Shown here: positions 16,025 to 24,628 of the stretch, piece after piece
Layout: each line of letters opens with the position of its first letter
Numbering within the stretch: position 1 is the first letter of the stretch
Assembly: GCA_900542005.1 (NCBI GenBank)
Contig: UQLW01000021.1
Location: 1-53,944, forward strand
DNA length: 53,944 nt
Origin: an uncultured Eubacteriales bacterium
GTDB taxonomy: Bacteria; Bacillota; Clostridia; Christensenellales; UMGS416
Direction: 5' to 3'
Notes under the pieces: generated by a model
Database searches by the model: none
Told to the model about the DNA's origin: nothing
Seen by the model: the letters and a program-made list of their open reading frames with translations, nothing else
Program-made: the position numbers and the translations under genes

Positions 16025-16053
16025 ATCATACCCGGTTTTTATGATTCCCACAA
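16025..16053 (-). promoter_or_regulatory. Probable promoter of the glycosyltransferase-acyltransferase gene
   Basis: On the minus strand TTGTGG (16048-16053), 17 bases, TATGAT (16025-16030). The leader to the ATG is about 55 bases. Confidence 0.5.
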
Positions 16054-16215
16054 TCCAAAGGCCGCCCATTACCCCCACATAGCCCGTTCAAATGTCGGCT
16101 CATGGGGACGAACGCCCGGCGAAACCGGGCGAAACATCGCTCCAGCATCTTCCTTTTATCCGGTGGATTCAGTATAATAAGGATAGCGTATGGACAAACA
16201 AAGGAGGTATGATCC

Positions 16216-17184
16216 GTGAAATTATCCGTATTCGCTGTCTGCCTGGCCGACCGCCCGCTGAAGGACGCGCTGGCCTATCTCAAGGGAAAGGGCGTCCAGG
16301 CGGTGGAAATCGGCTGCGGCGGCTTTCCCGGCAAGGCCCACTGCGACCCCGAGGTTCTGCTGAAGGATCCCGCCAAGCTCGCCGAGTTCAAATCGACCAT
16401 CGAGGATTCCGGCATTGAGCTGGCCGCGCTGAGCACCCACGGCAACTGCGTCCACCCCGACCCTGCCGTGGCCGCCGCCTTTGAGAAGGATTATCACAAC
16501 GCCGTGCTGCTGGCTGAGAAGCTGGGAATCGACCGGATTGTGACCTTTTCCGGCTGCCCCGGAGGCTCCCCTGCCGACCGCACGCCCAACTGGGTAACCT
16601 GCCCCTGGCCCGATGACTTCAGCCAGATCCTTGAGTATCAGTGGAACGACGTGCTGATCCCCTATTGGAAGAAGGCCTCCGCCTTTGCCATGGATCACGG
16701 TATCACCCGCATTGCGTTAGAAATGCACCCCGGCTTCTGCGTCTACAATCCGGAGAGCATGATGAAGCTGCGCAGCGCCGTGGGCGGCACCATCATGGGC
16801 GCCAATTTTGACCCCTCCCATCTCTTCTGGCAGGGGATCGACCCGGTGGCCGCCATCCGCTACCTGGGCGACGCCATCCACTTCTTCCATGCCAAGGACA
16901 CCAAGATCGACGCCATCAACACCGGCGCCAACGGCGTGCTGGACACCAAGCACTATGCTGATGAAATTCATCGCGCCTGGATCTTCCGCTCCGTGGGCTA
17001 TGGGCATGATTACCAGCTCTGGAAGGATATCGTTTCCAACCTGCGCATGGTGGGCTATGACGACGTCATGTCCATCGAGCATGAGGACTCCCTCATGACG
17101 CCCATGGAAGGCCTGGAGAAGGCGATCACCTTCCTGCAGCAGGTCATGACCTTTGAGTCCAAGGGCGAAATGTGGTGGGCATAG
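16216..17184 (+). CDS. Sugar phosphate isomerase/epimerase (xylose-isomerase-like TIM barrel)
   Basis: The 322-residue protein has the AP-endonuclease-2/xylose-isomerase-like barrel. Probable metal ligands are the glutamate in IALEMHPG, the aspartate in GANFDPSH, the histidine in IHFFHAKD and the glutamate in MSIEHED, the usual E-D-H-E set. Relatives are IolE dehydratases, tagatose/psicose epimerases and many uncharacterised isomerases; the substrate cannot be assigned. It starts with GTG at 16216, 8 bases after AAGGAGG. A perfect TATAAT (16173-16178) lies upstream without a convincing -35. It is a single gene with its own terminator, divergent from the glycosyltransferase fusion. Confidence 0.88.
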   Translation: MKLSVFAVCLADRPLKDALAYLKGKGVQAVEIGCGGFPGKAHCDPEVLLKDPAKLAEFKSTIEDSGIELAALSTHGNCVHPDPAVAAAFEKDYHNAVLLAEKLGIDRIVTFSGCPGGSPADRTPNWVTCPWPDDFSQILEYQWNDVLIPYWKKASAFAMDHGITRIALEMHPGFCVYNPESMMKLRSAVGGTIMGANFDPSHLFWQGIDPVAAIRYLGDAIHFFHAKDTKIDAINTGANGVLDTKHYADEIHRAWIFRSVGYGHDYQLWKDIVSNLRMVGYDDVMSIEHEDSLMTPMEGLEKAITFLQQVMTFESKGEMWWA

Positions 17185-17237
17185 GAAAGAAGGCATAGCT
17201 GCCCGCCCCTATCCTTGTACGCCGCAGCGCGTAATAG

Positions 17238-17265
17238 AAAACCGGCTCTGAGAGCCGGTTTTTTT
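17238..17265 (+). terminator. Terminator of the isomerase gene
   Basis: A 10-bp stem AAAACCGGCT (17238-17247) / 17253-17262 with loop CTGAG, continuing into a T-run to 17267. Confidence 0.88.
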
Positions 17266-17414
17266 ATTGTCTCCATCATCTTCTTATGGGCGCGAGTATG
17301 CCGCCTTTCGATAGCAGGCGCCCCATAAAGGAAGGCAGCGCAGGCCAGAACCCCTTTGTCAGTCAAACCATCCATGAGCATCCCATCGCTGAAATTACCA
17401 AATCCGCAATTATA

Positions 17415-17433
17415 GACATTGAATCACAATGTC
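17415..17433. promoter_or_regulatory. Perfect dyad upstream of the surface-protein promoter
   Basis: GACATTG (17415-17421), AATCA, CAATGTC (17427-17433). The sequence AATCACAA within it also occurs, inverted, in the promoter spacer 60 bases on, so both may bind one regulator. The rest of 17268-17469 shows no gene. Confidence 0.4.
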
Positions 17434-17469
17434 AAACAACAAACATGGACACGCTTGCAGTTTCTTCTC

Positions 17470-17497
17470 TTGACATCAATTTGTGATTGATTATACT
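17470..17497 (+). promoter_or_regulatory. Promoter of the large surface protein, with dyad in the spacer
   Basis: TTGACA (17470-17475), 16 bases, TATACT (17492-17497). The spacer holds a perfect inverted repeat ATCAAT-TTGTG-ATTGAT (17475-17491), a place where a bound repressor would block RNA polymerase. Confidence 0.75.
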
Positions 17498-17572
17498 AAT
17501 TATGGGGTATTTTAACAATTTTGTATCCCAAAAGCGGACCAGCCCGCAAACTTTACAAGGAGGAAAAGGCAG

Positions 17573-20500
17573 ATGGGAAAACGATTACTTGCCAGCATGC
17601 TGGCCGTCTGTGTAGCCGTCGTGCTATTGCCAGGCATGGTTTTCGCCAGCACGGATGACAGCAGCAGCACGGTCCCTTCCACCACAGCTTCCATCAGCAC
17701 TACCCCCAGCGCGCCTGGGGATGACAGCGCCGACGGCAGCCTTGATGGGGACGGGACCCCTGACGACAAGGCAGGCGAAACTACGACGACCACCACCACG
17801 GCTCCTGCCGCTACCGAACCTTCGGCAGCGCAGGCGATTCAGAGCCGCATCGACGCGCTTCCAGAGGCAGATTCGCTCTCTGGTATGGACGCTGAGCAGC
17901 TTGCACAGCTTCAGAAAGAGGTTTCCGAAATCTATGCCGCCCTTGACGGCCTTGCCGAAGGGAAGGATACCCTTGATACCGCAAAGCTGGATGCGGTGTC
18001 GGCATATTTTTCAGCCGCCGCCAACAGCGCCCCCCGGCGCGCGGCGGTACGGGAGGCCGGGATCGACACCATCGACAAGCTGAAGGCCGCGCTGGAGGCC
18101 GGCGGCACCGTGGAACTGACCGACGATATTACCTATGATACGCTGGTCGATATTACGATCACCCAGCCCGTCACGCTGGATCTGAAAGGCCATACGGTGG
18201 AAGAAACCTATGGCGGCAGCAACCATTTCCTGATGACGATTCAGGGCGGTTCCCTGACCCTGACCGACTCGGTAGGCGGCGGCGCGCTGATCGCCAGCCA
18301 CGCCTCCTATGGCTACGGTATCCAGCTGTTCAGCAATTCCACCTTCATCATGAACGGCGGTACCATCCGCACCAGCCAGGAAACCGTGGATCTCTATACC
18401 GGCGTATCCAATGTTAAGGTGGAAATCAACGATGGAAAGCTGATCTCTACCGCCGACAACACGCTGGGCATCCGGGGCAGCCAGAATGTGGATGTGGACA
18501 TCAATGGCGGCGTCATGGAATCGTCCGGCCGGGTAGGCTTCTATATCAGCAGCTACCAGAAGGACGCCATTGACCTTGACATCACCGGCGGTTCCATCGT
18601 CAGCAACAGCGGCAGCGCGCTGCAGATCTACAGCGGCGCCAATGTGACCGTCAGCGGTAATGCCAGCATCTCCGCACCTAGCTCTACGGCCATTCAGCTG
18701 CAGGGCGGCGTCACCGGTTCAGAAGCCACGCTGACCGTGAATGGCGGTACGATTACCGGGAGCGGCTATGGCGTCACGGTAGACGACGCAGCAAAGCTGA
18801 CTGTGAACGACGGCTCGATTACTGCTAAAACTGGCTCGGCAGTATGCGCCTATGAGGACGCCACCGTGGATATAACCGGCGGCCAATTGACCGGGGCGTC
18901 GGGTAGAGACGCCATCAAATCCGGCAGCGGCGACTCACCCTCGATCACCGTGACCGGCGGCACCTTCAGCAGCAACGTGGATGCCTATATCCCCGATGGC
19001 TTGGGTGTTCAGCAAAATCCCGACGGCTCTTTTACCGTTACCCGGCTTGACGTGGTATACCTGGGCGGCACAGGCGCATCGGATACCAACACGGGCGCCG
19101 ATGCGGCAAGCCCAGTCGCAACGCTGGATAAGGCGCTGTCCATCCTGGCTGAGGGCGGCAAGGTTGTGGTAGGCGGTACAGTCTACCTAACCAGCGATAC
19201 GGCGCTTTCCGGCCTTACCTTCGAGCGGTCGGCCGGCTTTACCGGCACCCTTCTCAGTGTATCCAACGCCAAGCTGACGTTGGACGGCGTAACCTTGGAT
19301 GGTAAGAATTTAGACGCTAACGGCAATTTGGTCTCGTTGAATAGCAACTCTACTTTGAACATCGCCGAGGGCGCTATTCTTACAAATAATCAATCGACCG
19401 CTATCATGGCATTGGGGAATTCTACCGTCAATATGACCGGCGGCAGCATTGAGAACAATTCCGGCGTTGACGGTGGCGGCATCTATGCTTACGGCGCCAC
19501 CCTGAACCTGACCGGCGGCACGATCGCTAACAACAGCGCCTCCGCTGCCGGCGGCGGGCTTTGCATCCTGGGCGGCTGCACGGTGACGCTGGACGGCACG
19601 CAGATTACCGGCAACACCACGCCGCACCGCGGCGGCGGCGTATATGTGGAGGGAATGGATAACGGCCCCACGGTCTTCACCATGAAGAGCGGCACGATCT
19701 CTGGCAACGCCTACACGGAAGAAGGCTTTGACGGCGCCGGCATCTGCGCCTGGGGCAGCGGCTACGACACCATCGTCGACATTCAGGGCGGTTCCATTAC
19801 CGGCAATACCGGAGCCGATGGCGAAGATTCCCCCGGCACCGCAATCTCCCTGAACGGGAACGGTTCGTATCCCAGCCTCAAGCTGAGCGGCAGCCCGGCC
19901 ATCCAGGGCGACGTATTCCTTTGGGATGACGAGACAGAGGGCCCCGTCATCCAAGTCGCCGGCAGCTTCACGCCGGCTAATCCTGTCAGCATCGGGGCCA
20001 ACTGGCTCACTGAGGGCACAACGGCTGTAACCTATGCCGCAGGCCTTGAGCCCGATCTCAGCCAGTTTGTATCTGTCGAAGAATGGATGGGCCTGGCCCA
20101 GGACGGGCAGGATCTCAAGTGGATCGAGCTCAACCGGGTTGTCTTTAAGACCAGCAACAATCAAACGACCTATAAGTCGGTTTATGTTCAGCCCAATGGG
20201 AAAATCCCGGCCGATGCAGCGCCTGCGCCCACCCTGGAAGGCTATACGCTGGCCGGATGGATTCCCTACGGCGGCAACACGCTGTGGAATTTTGAAACCG
20301 ATACCGTCGCCAAATCACCGATGACGCTGCTGGCCGCCTGGAAGCTGAATCCGCCCACGGTGACCCTTTCCGCCGATAAGACGGCTGTGCATACGGGCGA
20401 AAGCATCACCCTGACCGCTGCTGCGGACCATCCGATCGAAAGCGCAGCCTACAGCTACGCATGGTATCGGGACGGCGTACTGCTGGACGGCGAGAGGGCC

Positions 20501-21148
20501 TCCACCCTGACGGTTACAGAGAGCGGCAGCTATTCGGTCAAGGTTGCGGCCACGGTTGGAAAGCAGACGTCGGCGGCGGAAAGCCAAGCGCTTGCCTGCA
20601 CGGTTGAGGCGCACACGCCTGGCGGCGATTGGCAATACGACGCGAATAACCACTGGCATGCCTGCGCCGTGTGCGGGGAACCCCTCGATCCGGCTGCCCA
20701 TGAAAGCGATGGCGGCCAGATTACCACACAGCCCACGGAAACCACAGAAGGCGTGATGACCTACAGCTGCAAGGTATGCGGAAAAGTGCTGAAAACTGAA
20801 GCGATACCTGCCCATGGCCATAGCTATGATGAAAAATGGAGCATGGACGCGGCCGGCCACTGGCACGCCTGCGCCGTGTGCGGCGACAAGGCCGATTACG
20901 CAGGCCATACTTGGGGCGCCTGGACGACCGTGAAAACGCCTACGGAAACCGAGGCCGGCAGCCGAGAGCGGGTTTGCTCGATCTGCGGCTATAAGCAGAC
21001 GGAGAAGCTGGCTGCCACCGGGACCACGCCGCAGACAGGCGATCCTCATCAGACCACGCTCTTTGTGAGCCTGATGCTGGCTAGCGTCGCAGGCCTGGCG
21101 GTCGTTATCGCTATGAAAAAGCGCGACCATTCATTTGGAAAGCGCTAA
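17573..21148 (+). CDS. Large cell-wall-anchored beta-helix surface protein (TPQTG sorting signal)
   Basis: The 1191-residue protein has a signal peptide (MGKRLLASMLAVCVAVVLLPG..FAS) and a Ser/Thr-rich linker (30-85). A pectate-lyase-like right-handed beta-helix (about 180-870) carries dozens of (L/I)TGGxI repeats. A flg_new/Listeria-Bacteroides repeat (about 865-925, ending in LLAAWK) is followed by an Ig-like domain (about 928-1010). Two copies of an HWHACAVCG zinc-ribbon-like module follow. The end TPQTGD, a hydrophobic helix and MKKRDH is a clostridial (S/N/P/T)PxTG sortase signal. It probably contacts host or matrix glycans as an adhesin; no catalytic site is evident. No sortase lies in the window. 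AGGAGG is 8 bases before the ATG. Confidence 0.9.
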   Translation: MGKRLLASMLAVCVAVVLLPGMVFASTDDSSSTVPSTTASISTTPSAPGDDSADGSLDGDGTPDDKAGETTTTTTTAPAATEPSAAQAIQSRIDALPEADSLSGMDAEQLAQLQKEVSEIYAALDGLAEGKDTLDTAKLDAVSAYFSAAANSAPRRAAVREAGIDTIDKLKAALEAGGTVELTDDITYDTLVDITITQPVTLDLKGHTVEETYGGSNHFLMTIQGGSLTLTDSVGGGALIASHASYGYGIQLFSNSTFIMNGGTIRTSQETVDLYTGVSNVKVEINDGKLISTADNTLGIRGSQNVDVDINGGVMESSGRVGFYISSYQKDAIDLDITGGSIVSNSGSALQIYSGANVTVSGNASISAPSSTAIQLQGGVTGSEATLTVNGGTITGSGYGVTVDDAAKLTVNDGSITAKTGSAVCAYEDATVDITGGQLTGASGRDAIKSGSGDSPSITVTGGTFSSNVDAYIPDGLGVQQNPDGSFTVTRLDVVYLGGTGASDTNTGADAASPVATLDKALSILAEGGKVVVGGTVYLTSDTALSGLTFERSAGFTGTLLSVSNAKLTLDGVTLDGKNLDANGNLVSLNSNSTLNIAEGAILTNNQSTAIMALGNSTVNMTGGSIENNSGVDGGGIYAYGATLNLTGGTIANNSASAAGGGLCILGGCTVTLDGTQITGNTTPHRGGGVYVEGMDNGPTVFTMKSGTISGNAYTEEGFDGAGICAWGSGYDTIVDIQGGSITGNTGADGEDSPGTAISLNGNGSYPSLKLSGSPAIQGDVFLWDDETEGPVIQVAGSFTPANPVSIGANWLTEGTTAVTYAAGLEPDLSQFVSVEEWMGLAQDGQDLKWIELNRVVFKTSNNQTTYKSVYVQPNGKIPADAAPAPTLEGYTLAGWIPYGGNTLWNFETDTVAKSPMTLLAAWKLNPPTVTLSADKTAVHTGESITLTAAADHPIESAAYSYAWYRDGVLLDGERASTLTVTESGSYSVKVAATVGKQTSAAESQALACTVEAHTPGGDWQYDANNHWHACAVCGEPLDPAAHESDGGQITTQPTETTEGVMTYSCKVCGKVLKTEAIPAHGHSYDEKWSMDAAGHWHACAVCGDKADYAGHTWGAWTTVKTPTETEAGSRERVCSICGYKQTEKLAATGTTPQTGDPHQTTLFVSLMLASVAGLAVVIAMKKRDHSFGKR

Positions 21149-21161
21149 TCCCCGCAAAAAG

Positions 21162-21200
21162 CAAAGGGTTCGGCGGAATCTTCCGCTGAACCCTTTGTTT
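21162..21200. terminator. Bidirectional terminator between the surface protein and PFL genes
   Basis: CAAAGGGTTCGGCGG (21162-21176) pairs with 21183-21197 with one G-U pair, loop AATCTT. TTTAT follows on the plus strand and CTTTTTG on the minus strand, so it can serve both converging genes. Confidence 0.85.
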
Positions 21201-21219
21201 ATATTGCGTTGCCCCCGTT

Positions 21220-22584
21220 TTAGTTGCGCAGGCTGTGGATCGGCGCGGGGATCCGCCCGCCCCGTGCGATAAAGTCCTGGCAGCCATAGCCGTTGACGCC
21301 CATGCAATAGGCATGGCCCAGCAGCCCGCCGAACTCCACCCGGTCGCCCACACCCTTACCCGGCACGGGGATAATCCGCACGGCCGTGGTCTTTTGGTTG
21401 ATGACGCCAATCGCCGCTTCATCGGCGATGATGGCCGAAAGGGTCTCCGCGCTGGTGTCGCCGGGCACGGCGATCATATCCAGGCCGACGGAGCACACGC
21501 AGGTCATGGCCTCCAGCTTTTCCAGCGACAGCGCGCCGATGTGCGCCGCCTCAATCATGCCGGCGTCCTCACTGACGGGGATAAAGGCTCCGCTGAGGCC
21601 GCCCACATGGTTGGACGCCATCACGCCGCCCTTTTTCACCGCATCGTTCAGCAGGGCCAGCGCTGCGGTGGTGCCCGGCGCGCCGGCGTATTCCAGCCCC
21701 ATCTCCGTAAGGATATGCGCCACCGAATCGCCCACGGCGGGCGTGGGTGCCAGCGACAGATCCACAATCCCAAAGGGAACGTTCAGCCGCTTGGAGGCCT
21801 CCTGCGCCACCAGCTGCCCCACCCGGGTAATGCGGAAGGCCGTGCGCTTGATGGTTTCCGCCACCACGTCAAAGCTACGTCCCTTTACCTTCTCCAGGGC
21901 AGATTTCACCACGCCGGGGCCGGACACGCCCACATTGATGACACATTCCGGCTCGCCCACGCCATGGAAAGCGCCGGCCATAAAGGGGTTGTCCTCTACC
22001 GCATTGGCAAAGACCACCAGCTTCGCCGCGCCCAGCCCGTCCTGCCCGGCCGTCAGGCTGGCCGTCTCCCGGATCACCCGGCCCATCTGGGCTACAGCGT
22101 CCATATTGATGCCCGTCTTGGTGGTGGCCACGTTCACCGAAGCGCAGACCCTCTCCGTCTCGGCCAGGGCCTGGGGGATAGAGGCGATCAGCGCATGGTC
22201 GCCGCCGGTATAGCCCTTATGCACCAGGGCGCTGAAGCCGCCGATGAAGTTCACGCCCACCTCGCGGGCAGCCCTGTCCATGGCCTGGGCCAGCGGCACA
22301 TAATCCTGCGCGCCCGACGCCTCGCCCACGATAGCCGCCGGCGTTACCGAAATGCGCTTGTTGACAATGGGGATGCCCAACTCATCCTCGATGGCCTCCC
22401 CCACCTTCACCAGGTTCTGGGCCTGACGGGTGATCTTCTCATATACCCGCTGGGCCGTTTCCTCCATGGTGGCCGCCGCGCAATCCCGCAGCGAGATGCC
22501 CATGGTAATGGTTCGGATATCCAGGTTCTCCTCCTCAATCATGCGGAGGGTATCCATAATCTCTCGTTGTTCCAAATTGATCAT
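21220..22584 (-). CDS. PFL family protein (UPF0210/DUF711)
   Basis: The 454-residue protein matches the UPF0210 family, distantly related to pyruvate-formate-lyase-like folds: MINLEQREIMDTLRMIEEENLDIRT.., GISLRDCA, and HVGGLSGAFIPVSEDAGMIEA are well-known conserved stretches. No reaction has been established for the family. In Bacillota it is nearly always next to a small ACT-domain protein (UPF0237), as here, where the ACT gene ends ten bases before this start. The start at 22582-22584 was chosen because the family begins MINxEQ; a longer frame runs back into the ACT gene. It ends in IARGGRIPAPIHSLRN. Confidence 0.9.
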   Translation of the reverse strand: MINLEQREIMDTLRMIEEENLDIRTITMGISLRDCAAATMEETAQRVYEKITRQAQNLVKVGEAIEDELGIPIVNKRISVTPAAIVGEASGAQDYVPLAQAMDRAAREVGVNFIGGFSALVHKGYTGGDHALIASIPQALAETERVCASVNVATTKTGINMDAVAQMGRVIRETASLTAGQDGLGAAKLVVFANAVEDNPFMAGAFHGVGEPECVINVGVSGPGVVKSALEKVKGRSFDVVAETIKRTAFRITRVGQLVAQEASKRLNVPFGIVDLSLAPTPAVGDSVAHILTEMGLEYAGAPGTTAALALLNDAVKKGGVMASNHVGGLSGAFIPVSEDAGMIEAAHIGALSLEKLEAMTCVCSVGLDMIAVPGDTSAETLSAIIADEAAIGVINQKTTAVRIIPVPGKGVGDRVEFGGLLGHAYCMGVNGYGCQDFIARGGRIPAPIHSLRN

Positions 22585-22594
22585 GCGCCTTACC

Positions 22595-22867
22595 TCATAC
22601 CCGGTGCATGGACCGGAAGATGTCCTCATGCTGAATGCGGATGGAGAGCTCCATCTCCTCTCCCAGCCGGTCGAGCGCCTCCTTCAGCTCGTGGTAGGAG
22701 GTGGTAAGGCCCTGGGTATCCACCAGCATCACCATGGTGAAGTATTCCTGCATAATGGTCTGGTTGATATCCAGGATATTGACGCCGTACTTCGCCAGCA
22801 GCACCGCCACGTTGGCGATGATGCCCACCTTGTCATGACCGACCACCGTCACAATTGATTTGACCAT
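22595..22867 (-). CDS. ACT domain protein (UPF0237)
   Basis: The 90-residue protein is an ACT domain: MVKSIVTVVGHDKVGIIANVAVLLAKYGVNI, then DINQTIMQEYFTMVMLVD, a beta-alpha-beta fold that usually binds amino acids. It belongs to the GcvR-like/UPF0237 group and is the constant partner of the PFL-family gene. A regulatory role for the larger partner is assumed in the field but unproven. AAGGAGG lies close before the ATG at 22865-22867. It is the first gene of the two-gene operon. Confidence 0.92.
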   Translation of the reverse strand: MVKSIVTVVGHDKVGIIANVAVLLAKYGVNILDINQTIMQEYFTMVMLVDTQGLTTSYHELKEALDRLGEEMELSIRIQHEDIFRSMHRV

Positions 22868-22913
22868 TTTGTCCTCCTTGCCTTGTCTGCCGGCTTTTGC
22901 CGGATATGTCCTT

Positions 22914-22942
22914 ATTTTATCTGTTTCCGCCGCTAAGAGCAA
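22914..22942 (-). promoter_or_regulatory. Probable promoter of the ACT/PFL operon
   Basis: On the minus strand TTGCTC (22937-22942), 17 bases, TAAAAT (22914-22919). Confidence 0.5.
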
Positions 22943-23162
22943 CAGCAAATCCTACTGAATCCCCGGCCCAAATGTGTCCCTTTTATCTTCCGGACGCCTT
23001 CCCCACCGGCTTTAGCTTCGCCTGCCCTTCTGCTGTATTGTTATATAATTATCATCATCATTGTAAGCCATGGGCTGAAATGGGATAATTTTCCTATAAT
23101 CCGAAACCCTTTTCAGCTTATTTCATGGATTCCGAATATTTCATCTTATCCTTTACTCATTT
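22943..23162. other. Long AT-rich intergenic region before the alcohol dehydrogenase
   Basis: No gene is evident. Two isolated TATAAT hexamers occur (23044-23049 and 23095-23100) without good -35 partners. GCTGAAA (23074-23080) and TTTCAGC (23111-23117) form an inverted pair. I recognise no known riboswitch here. Confidence 0.4.
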
Positions 23163-23180
23163 TTGTTATTTTTTTAACGT
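23163..23180. promoter_or_regulatory. Candidate Rex (NADH-sensing repressor) site
   Basis: TTGTTAT-TTTT-TTAACGT has the 18-base geometry of clostridial Rex operators (TTGTTAA-N4-TTAACAA), with three mismatches in the arms. It ends 7 bases before the -35 of the alcohol dehydrogenase promoter; Rex often controls such NADH-consuming enzymes. The low-complexity T-run makes chance resemblance possible. Confidence 0.4.
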
Positions 23181-23187
23181 TAATTTC

Positions 23188-23216
23188 TTGACATTCTTCT
23201 CTGGCAGCGATACAAT
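23188..23216 (+). promoter_or_regulatory. Strong promoter of the alcohol dehydrogenase gene
   Basis: TTGACA (23188-23193), 17 bases, TACAAT (23211-23216). In the leader that follows, TGCAGGC and GCCTGCA can pair around an 11-base loop, a possible 5' stabilising hairpin. Confidence 0.85.
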
Positions 23217-23287
23217 AAGCATGCAGGCAAGCGATGCACGCCTGCAGGTTACGCATCAAATAAATTTTCGATATAGGAGGATCGATC

Positions 23288-24457
23288 ATGGCACGCTTTA
23301 CCTTACCCCGTGATATCTACTTTGGTGAGAACGCCCTTGACGAGCTTAAGGTGCTCAAGGGGAAGAAAAAGGCTTTCATCGTAACCGGCGGCTCCGCCAT
23401 GCAGCGGACCGGCTTCCTGGCCAAGCTGGAAAAGGTGCTGCGCGACGCAGGGCTGCAGGTCAAGACCTTTGAAGGCGTCGAGCCCGACCCCTCGGTGGAA
23501 ACCGTGATGAAGGGCGCCGCCGCCATGCGCGAATTTGAGCCCGACGTGATTGCCTCCATCGGCGGCGGTTCTCCCATCGACGCGGCCAAGGCGATGTGGG
23601 TCTTCTATGAGCACCCGGAGCTTACCTTTGACGATATCAAGGATCCCTTCTCCATTCCCCCGCTGCGCCAGAAGGCAATCTTTGTGGCCGTCCCCTCCAC
23701 CTCCGGCACCGCTACTGAAGTGACGGCTTTCTCTGTGATTACCGACTACAGCAACAAGGTCAAGTACCCCCTGGCGGATTTTGAAATTACCCCCGATATC
23801 GCCATTGTGGATCCTGCCCTGGCTGAAACCATGCCGCCCAAGCTGACCGCCCACACCGGCATGGATGCGCTGACCCACGCCATTGAGGCCTATGTAGCCA
23901 CGCTGCATTCGCCCTTCTCCGACCCGCTGGCCCTGAAAGCCATCTCCATGATTTTCGACAACCTGAAGGATTCCTATGACGGCAACATGGAGGCTCGGGG
24001 CAAGATGCATATCGCCCAGTGCCTGGCCGGCATGGCCTTCTCCAACGCGCTGCTGGGCATCTGCCATTCCCTGGCCCATAAGATCGGCGCCCAGTTCAAC
24101 ATCCCCCACGGCTGCTGCAACGCCATTCTGCTGCCCTATGTCATCAAATACAACGCCAAGACCAACATGGCGGACTTTGCCCGGATCGCCCGCGAGGTGG
24201 GGCTGCCCGGCGCTACCGACAAGCAGCTGACCGACAGCCTGATTCAGGCCGTACAGGAGCTGAATCAGGCCGTGGGCATCGCGCCGACGCTGCGGGAGAA
24301 CGGCGTAACCGACGAGCTGTTCAACGCGCATATCGACTTCATCGCCGAGCAGGCCCAGCTGGATCCCTGCACCGGCTCCAATCCCCGTCCCATCGATCCC
24401 GAGACCATGGCCAAGCTCTTCACCTGCATCTACTACGGTGAAGAAGTCAACTTCTGA
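23288..24457 (+). CDS. Iron-containing alcohol dehydrogenase
   Basis: The 389-residue protein is a group III (iron) dehydrogenase. Seen in order: the nucleotide-binding IASIGGGSPIDAAKAM, VPSTSGTATEVTAFSVI, the metal-site region TAHTGMDALTHAIEAY, and GICHSLAHKIGAQFNIPHG, whose histidines plus an upstream aspartate bind Fe2+. Relatives reduce aldehydes to alcohols with NAD(P)H (butanol, 1,3-propanediol and lactaldehyde-type enzymes); the exact substrate cannot be read. It is monocistronic with a near-consensus promoter and a possible Rex site, suggesting high expression and redox control. AGGAGG is 7 bases before the ATG. Confidence 0.93.
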   Translation: MARFTLPRDIYFGENALDELKVLKGKKKAFIVTGGSAMQRTGFLAKLEKVLRDAGLQVKTFEGVEPDPSVETVMKGAAAMREFEPDVIASIGGGSPIDAAKAMWVFYEHPELTFDDIKDPFSIPPLRQKAIFVAVPSTSGTATEVTAFSVITDYSNKVKYPLADFEITPDIAIVDPALAETMPPKLTAHTGMDALTHAIEAYVATLHSPFSDPLALKAISMIFDNLKDSYDGNMEARGKMHIAQCLAGMAFSNALLGICHSLAHKIGAQFNIPHGCCNAILLPYVIKYNAKTNMADFARIAREVGLPGATDKQLTDSLIQAVQELNQAVGIAPTLRENGVTDELFNAHIDFIAEQAQLDPCTGSNPRPIDPETMAKLFTCIYYGEEVNF

Positions 24458-24509
24458 TCTCCCACAAACCCTTACCCATACATACAAGAAGCGCGCAGTC
24501 GTTGGACCC

Positions 24510-24540
24510 GTCGCCGGCACGAATTGTGCCGGCGACTTTT
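24510..24540 (+). terminator. Terminator of the alcohol dehydrogenase gene
   Basis: A perfect 11-bp stem GTCGCCGGCAC (24510-24520) / 24526-24536, loop GAATT, then TTTTC. Confidence 0.87.
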
Positions 24541-24562
24541 CTGTCTCTTCCATGGATCGCCA

Positions 24563-24591
24563 TAGGCAGTATGCCGGTTCTGTGATATAAT
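24563..24591 (+). promoter_or_regulatory. Promoter of the nfnAB operon
   Basis: TAGGCA (24563-24568), 17 bases, perfect TATAAT (24586-24591). Confidence 0.65.
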
Positions 24592-24628
24592 CATATCGAT
24601 TGCGATTGTAGGATAAGGAGGTTTTACC

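Noticed and set aside
22943..23280. A riboswitch before the alcohol dehydrogenase
   Set aside because: There are inverted pairs but no conserved core of a class I can recognise.
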